Assembly (NCBI RefSeq): GCF_963576615.1
Contig: NC_088710.1
Span: 2,646,001 to 2,710,000, forward strand
Direction: 5' to 3'
Length of the DNA stretch: 64,000 bases
Origin: Watersipora subatra
Lineage: Eukaryota; Bryozoa; Gymnolaemata; Cheilostomatida; Watersiporidae
Part shown: piece by piece, positions 10,568-64,000 of the stretch
How the letters are laid out: the number at the start of each line of letters is the position of its first letter
How positions within the stretch are numbered: the first letter of the stretch is position 1
The notes under the pieces: generated by a model
Seen by the model: the letters and a program-made list of their open reading frames with translations, nothing else
Told to the model about the DNA's origin: nothing
Database searches by the model: none
Made by a program: the position numbers and the translations under genes

Positions 10568-12723
10568 GACCAGCATTGTTGTATTTTCACTTCCTCGCGA
10601 TCTTCTATTGCAAGTACTTTCTTCTCATGCAGTGTAGATTCATATTTATTATTTTTGCATTTTATAATGTGTAAAGGAAAGCCTGTTGTTTCTTCTTATC
10701 CGTTGTTAACAGAATGTTTTATTCTAATCCAGCTTGTCAGCTTTGCGTAATAGGCAGTTCCCTGTTCTTTGGTTCTATCAGGTTGCTTGTGTGGTCAGCG
10801 TCTTGGATTGTTTTATTTATTGTCCTGCATGTCAATAGCTTTGCGTCAGAAGATTATCATATTTTTATGTTATTATTTATTTCCTCGTTTTGTTTTATTC
10901 TTGTACAGAGTCTATATTATGGAGAATGACTAGCTGTTGCAATAATTTGCACGGGTGTGCAAATTATTGTGCTTAGATGTTGCCTTGCTGTGTGAAGGTT
11001 TAAAGTTTAGTGTGGTGGCAGCATTAATAACGCTGAAGTCGATCAGCAGAAGCTATTCTCTCAGTCTACACATTTGTTTTCATTATATTATCCTTCAGGT
11101 TTTCAAGTTGTATTTAAAAAAGGATTTAAATTGTACAGATTATAAACAATATCAAACAGATAGTTTGTTTTCGCTCTTTTTATGCTTGTCAACTGAAGAA
11201 TGTTAACAATGTGAAGCTGGAAACTGCGTATCTCGTAAAGGAAAAGGATGCTACACTTTTCATAGTGTTAGATTACCCTCACTGATTGTGCACATCTACC
11301 TTATAGCCTATATTTCACTACTATTGATTATTTTAATATATTTATTTATTGATGTGATAGATTCTTGTGGCATAGAATACTGCTTGTGATAGCTCCTTGT
11401 GGCATATAATACTTCTTGTTTTTTATATATTGTTGTTTAATTTTGTGGCAACTGCTAAGGATTTTGTGTTGTCCATTGAGTGTTGTGTACATTTTGTGTA
11501 AACCGAAATTAGCTCTTACCCAACAATCATGTCTCGCAATGAATGCAATAATTTATTATGCTAGAAATATAGCAAAACTGGAATATTTACATTGGCTTAT
11601 TCCTTTGGCTGATTGTCATGTCTTTGGGATCCACCATCAGGTAACTTGTAGACAATCATTCACAACAAATGAATACTTACTATTTTATCTGTTGATAAGA
11701 AGAATTATTATATGTGATGTGTCTTGGCCAGCTGTTGGTTTTGTAGTGTGAAAGCTCTCTAGCAGTAGGTCTAGAAGTAAGGGGTTGTGAGAAGACTCGA
11801 TGTCTCCAGATTATATGCCGAAAAAGCACTAGCCATCAGGGGCAACTACTTGATTAGCTGATATCAACCTTGTAGTTAGTGTACGCTTTGTCAGTATTTT
11901 TACTTTCTAATCATTTCTGAGTCTTGGTTTCATCACTTCCTGTCTACCCCCTGCTATCAAAACACTATGTAGTACAGGTTGTTGCTCTGATGGTGTGGAG
12001 TATTAGAGGAGATAAGAACTATCTGACAGCTGTAATATACTGAATATTAAAGCAACCGCTCCATATAAACATACTAATGATGTACTTGCTTGTCATGTAT
12101 ATTAATACCCTTTCGTAAGCACCTTGAAATTAGATGTTGCATTTTAACCGCTTTTTATGAAGTGATGCAACAGCCTACGGTGTTGCATTCGTGGCTCTAT
12201 CAGGCATTGAAGCCCTTTCTGTTCATGGTCATTGTAATTTATACTTAGTTTAGCGCATGCTGTGATATCTTAAAGTGCACTGCACTATTGTCACCGCTGT
12301 GTGTAAGTAAGTCTATTTACAGTTGTCTTTTCCTGTTAATCGTCTCACTAGCCTCTGGTATAGAATCTTAGCATCAGAAAGTGAAACTCCTGACAATCCA
12401 AAGTAACAACAATGTTGGTAGTTGGCCCTGCCTTTCAATTAGCACTCCTATCATAGCTAACAAGATAAAATGGTTTCTCCTAGCGAATGTCCCAATTAGT
12501 TCTTTTTCGCTAACAGAATCACCAGCTGTTAAGAGCAATGTCTAGTTTTTAGAATGTAGTGACAACTAATATTCAGTATCATTCACTTGTTGGATCAATG
12601 GTAACAGCGCATCCATGTACGTTTCAATGTCTACAACTCCTTAAAGCAGACAGCAAATTCTGGCAGCATTTGACATGTCCTCCGCATTCTCTTCAGATCA
12701 TTCATCACATTCTCCCGACAGCT
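10568..12723. other. Myb 3' UTR and intergenic region
   Basis: No coding region is supported. A perfect 13-bp-stem hairpin lies at 10940-10969 and a short near-duplication (CTTGTGGCAT...AATACT) at about 11364-11415. I found no unambiguous AATAAA signal close to the Myb stop. Confidence 0.5.
10940..10969. repeat. Perfect short hairpin
   Basis: CAATAATTTGCAC and its exact reverse complement GTGCAAATTATTG, separated by four bases. About 370 bases past the Myb stop, so it could lie in the 3' UTR. No downstream T-run. Confidence 0.7.
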
Positions 12724-61116
<48,393 letters not shown>

Positions 61117-64000
61117 GTATGTTCGAGAGCGATCTTGGCCACTTCTGCAATAATGGATGCCCCGCGACCTTGACATTTATTACCATCATCATAATAGAAC
61201 TCAATTGTTCGATTGAAGCTCATCTGAGAGCAGCCACATGTATTCATTATTTGTTGAAAAAACTGCAAAACTAGGTTGCAGAACCTGTTGGTAATACTCC
61301 AAGGACTACAGTCAGTTGACCTTGACATCTACAGATGATCATATCCTGTTGCGTATTGCTACACTTCTCATGATAACAACCTTCTAGTAAATACCCTGGG
61401 TTTATCTTAAAATTGGTGGACAGAGTTTAGGATGAACTCAAAGACATTGCTGTTGGCACTGAAAGTATTACAAATATGACTAAAATGATTTTTTTACATT
61501 AAATTTGATTCAAGAAAGTGTAAAATAAAACTAAGACAGCACAATATAAAAATAAAATAAAACAACACAAAATAAAAATGTGAAAATTTTTTATGTGTCT
61601 AAATAACATTTTGTCTTTGGGCTAATACTGACAGTCTCAAATTGATTGTTCGTGTAAATGGCTTGTCCTCTGGCTGCCGTCCATGTCCAAATGAAGTCTC
61701 TGTATTTATTCATTGGATCCATTACAACAATATCTCATAACGCTGCGTGTTAAGCGCTGCGGACTATCCTAGTAAATACTCCATTTCTCTTAACTCTGTC
61801 ATGTGTTCACACAGACAGTGCAGAAACCTACCATGATTGACAGCATCCAATAAGAACCAAGTATTTGACACTGAATAAATTTTAAAATAATTTCCGTTGT
61901 AGATTGACCTTGAAAAAGCTGTAACTGTTTTAACAATATTTTCTCTTAAGACTTTGTATGTCAGTATTGCTTTTATAGTGTACACGAACAGATAGCCTGA
62001 ATATAAATAAGCTGACACCAACTGACCATGACCTCATACCAGATATGCTGATGACACTCCCTATTGCCGAGTCTCACTCATATAAACCTATGTGTTTAGC
62101 GCTGTCGATGCTGCATTTGTTATTAGTCTGCAAGCTCTGTAGCATTTATGGTCAGTGTGCTACCAACCAGAGTATTGCTAGTAGTGAATCTGGTATGAAT
62201 ATAGACCTCACTCATTTTATTGTTACCTACTCAAGGAACTTAGTGACTGTATTTAGTAGACCACTGCTTCTCCCTAACAGGCTGGGTTCAGTTCAAAAAG
62301 ATCCCACTGTGGTGATAGAATTGACATCTAACCTTAGGTTGCTCTCTCTAAATGGGTGCGTCGCCAGTTGTCAAGGTTCCCTTGCCTCTGGACCATGACA
62401 TGTCTAGCCAAGATCACAGAGCCATTCTTCAACAATGCTATTAAAAAACATGCACATTCTGTGCTTGCAGTAACTAAGCAGATGTTACACTCAATCTTCT
62501 AGTGATTGTTAACACAACGTTTCTCTTTACAATCAGTTTTGGTCAAATGTGTCTCCATAAATCACTGTTTTAAAAAGCTAACGTTTGACCAGGGACATCC
62601 TGCTTCGGTTTGATTGTATACACAAACCTCATAACATTATCATGTACTTCATATCCGTATATTTTAAATAAGTCGTTTGTTAGGAACTATTTTTAATGTC
62701 GCTGCTCTATTTTCATCCGCGAAATGACTGATATAAATAGCTTGCTCTTCTGTAGAACCTTGTAATAAAGCTAGCCAATTGAAAAGCCGATAATACAAAA
62801 GCGCATTCAACAAAACCAATACGCTGTTTAGGGCCTGTGCTATTGGAAGGTCATGCCAAGTACATTGGTTACTTACATTAGTAGGAAATGCGTGTAAGCA
62901 ACTTATTAGGCCAATCTGATATTGTCATATATGTAACTGCTAGCGGATGAATAGTAGGGTTATCTGCTCTCCTATAAGCATTTATCAACTAGTAGCATGT
63001 GTCTGAAGGTCGCACGAGTGTCACATTTTATTTAGCACTTTTCTAAAAACTTTGCAAGGGTCCAGTTAGGTTTTTTCCAGGCCAATGTCTATATCTATGA
63101 TCCCTAAACATATAAATAACCCAAGTTCTTAAGTTCCTCCGTAATATCGAGCCTCTGTACTTGTATTATCTTTCCTATTAGATAAACTTCACGCTTGAGA
63201 CATTCTCTGTAATTTTACAAACAAAGTCAAAGCAGTTTGCCGTTTCCGAACTCTATCGATATAATTAATAGAAATTTATAGATATTATGTTATTTGCTTA
63301 ATTTACTAAAATAAGGTTACTTCAAACTTTAAAATGGCGTAAATCTTGAACTTTCAGCTGAAAAAGAAAAACTTTGGCAGCAGTCTAGAGTCATCTCCCT
63401 TTTATCTCACAAGCACTTGTAAAAACCCAGCTCACCATTGCTGGTCACAACTGAGCTTGAATACACACATTGACAAATAGACAGTAAATATACGGTATAT
63501 ATAGTAAATATACAGTATATATAGTTAATATACAGTATATATAGTAAATATACGGTATATATAGTAAATATACAATATATATAGTAAATATACAATATTT
63601 ATAGTAAATATACAGTATATATAGTAAATATACAGTATATATAGTAAATATACAGTATATATAGTAAATATACAGTATATATAGTAAATATACAATATAT
63701 ATAGTAAATATACGGTATATATAGTAAATATGCTGTATATATAGTAAATATACAGTATATATAGTAAATATACAGTATATATAGTAAAATACAGTATATA
63801 TAGTAATTATACTGTATATATAGTAAATATACAGTATATATAGTAAATATACAATATATGTAGTAAATATACAGTATATATAGTAATTATGCTGTATATA
63901 TAGTAAATATACACACTGGCAGCTGTTGACATTATGTAGGCAGCGCATTGTGAACAGTTGGTTTGAAAGACTTTTTATGTGCAAATTCGTTGGTTATTGT
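61117..64000. other. Start of the next intron of the NWD-like gene
   Basis: Ends at the window edge. I found no exon encoding the next WD40 blade. A 117-codon open frame at 62045-62398 lacks splice context and homology. The only clear feature is the AT-rich array at 63478-63912. Confidence 0.6.
63478..63912. repeat. 20-bp AT-rich minisatellite, about 22 copies
   Basis: Unit AGTAAATATACAGTATATAT with small variants. The minus strand gives a Tyr/Ile/Leu frame of about 179 codons, a by-product. Confidence 0.96.

Noticed and set aside
62045..62398. 117-codon frame as the next WD40 exon or a small gene
   Set aside because: No WD40 motifs, no suitable acceptor and donor, and no homology I recognise.
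63407..63984. 179-codon Tyr/Ile/Leu frame on the minus strand, resembling a membrane protein
   Set aside because: A 20-bp AT-rich array; hydrophobicity is forced by composition.

Overview
This is an AT-rich animal (metazoan) genomic window. It has short coding exons (12-450 bp), GT-AG introns, a minisatellite every 1-3 kb in its right three quarters, and several families of small mobile elements. No bacterial or viral gene organisation is present. Protein content (a single B-Myb-like Myb and an NWD1/NWD2-type NACHT-WD40 protein) and repeat style suggest a marine invertebrate, possibly a lophotrochozoan, but the species cannot be fixed from the sequence.

Two genes are readable, both on the + strand. 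Gene 1 (1195-10567) is a complete animal Myb proto-oncogene homologue of the B-Myb (MYBL2) type. Thirteen coding exons join in phase into about 648 residues: R1-R2-R3 DNA-binding repeats, the conserved C-terminal Myb domain rich in TP/SP sites, and a last exon encoding the MuvB-binding helix. The first 250 bases carry two CCAAT boxes 31 bp apart and a CHR-like motif, as in cell-cycle promoters.

Gene 2 starts between about 12.7 and 21.9 kb and runs off the right edge. I assembled 23 exons whose phases agree at every junction (19167-61116, about 1,325 codons), plus three uncertain ones. Domain order is: an N-terminal extension of about 325 residues with a basic and then an acidic low-complexity stretch; a DUF4062-like domain; a helical linker; a NACHT NTPase with a normal Walker B but a variant Walker A; winged-helix/helical regions; and the first WD40 blade. 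The remaining WD40 repeats lie beyond 64 kb. The closest relatives I recognise are vertebrate NWD2 and NWD1. The two genes are neighbours with no evident functional link.

Layout: 1-10.6 kb is Myb, nearly free of tandem repeats. 10.6-19.2 kb is the intergenic region or first intron, with tRNA-related SINEs and a 19-bp array. 19-30 kb holds the N-terminal extension exons. 30-39.6 kb holds the DUF4062 and linker exons. 42-61 kb holds NACHT to the first WD40 blade. About twenty tandem arrays sit in introns of gene 2. Mobile elements include two copies of an 880-bp TTAA-flanked element with long inverted repeats (one nested in another palindromic element), a 1,137-bp hAT-type element with an exact 8-bp target duplication, a MITE in a Myb intron, and two SINE families.

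The most unusual observation is that two minisatellites in gene 2 are built from splice sites. One repeats a 3' splice acceptor ten times, with only the last copy leading in frame into the exon. The other repeats the exon end plus 5' donor five times, with only the first usable in frame. Several otherwise unrelated arrays also share a CTAG core.
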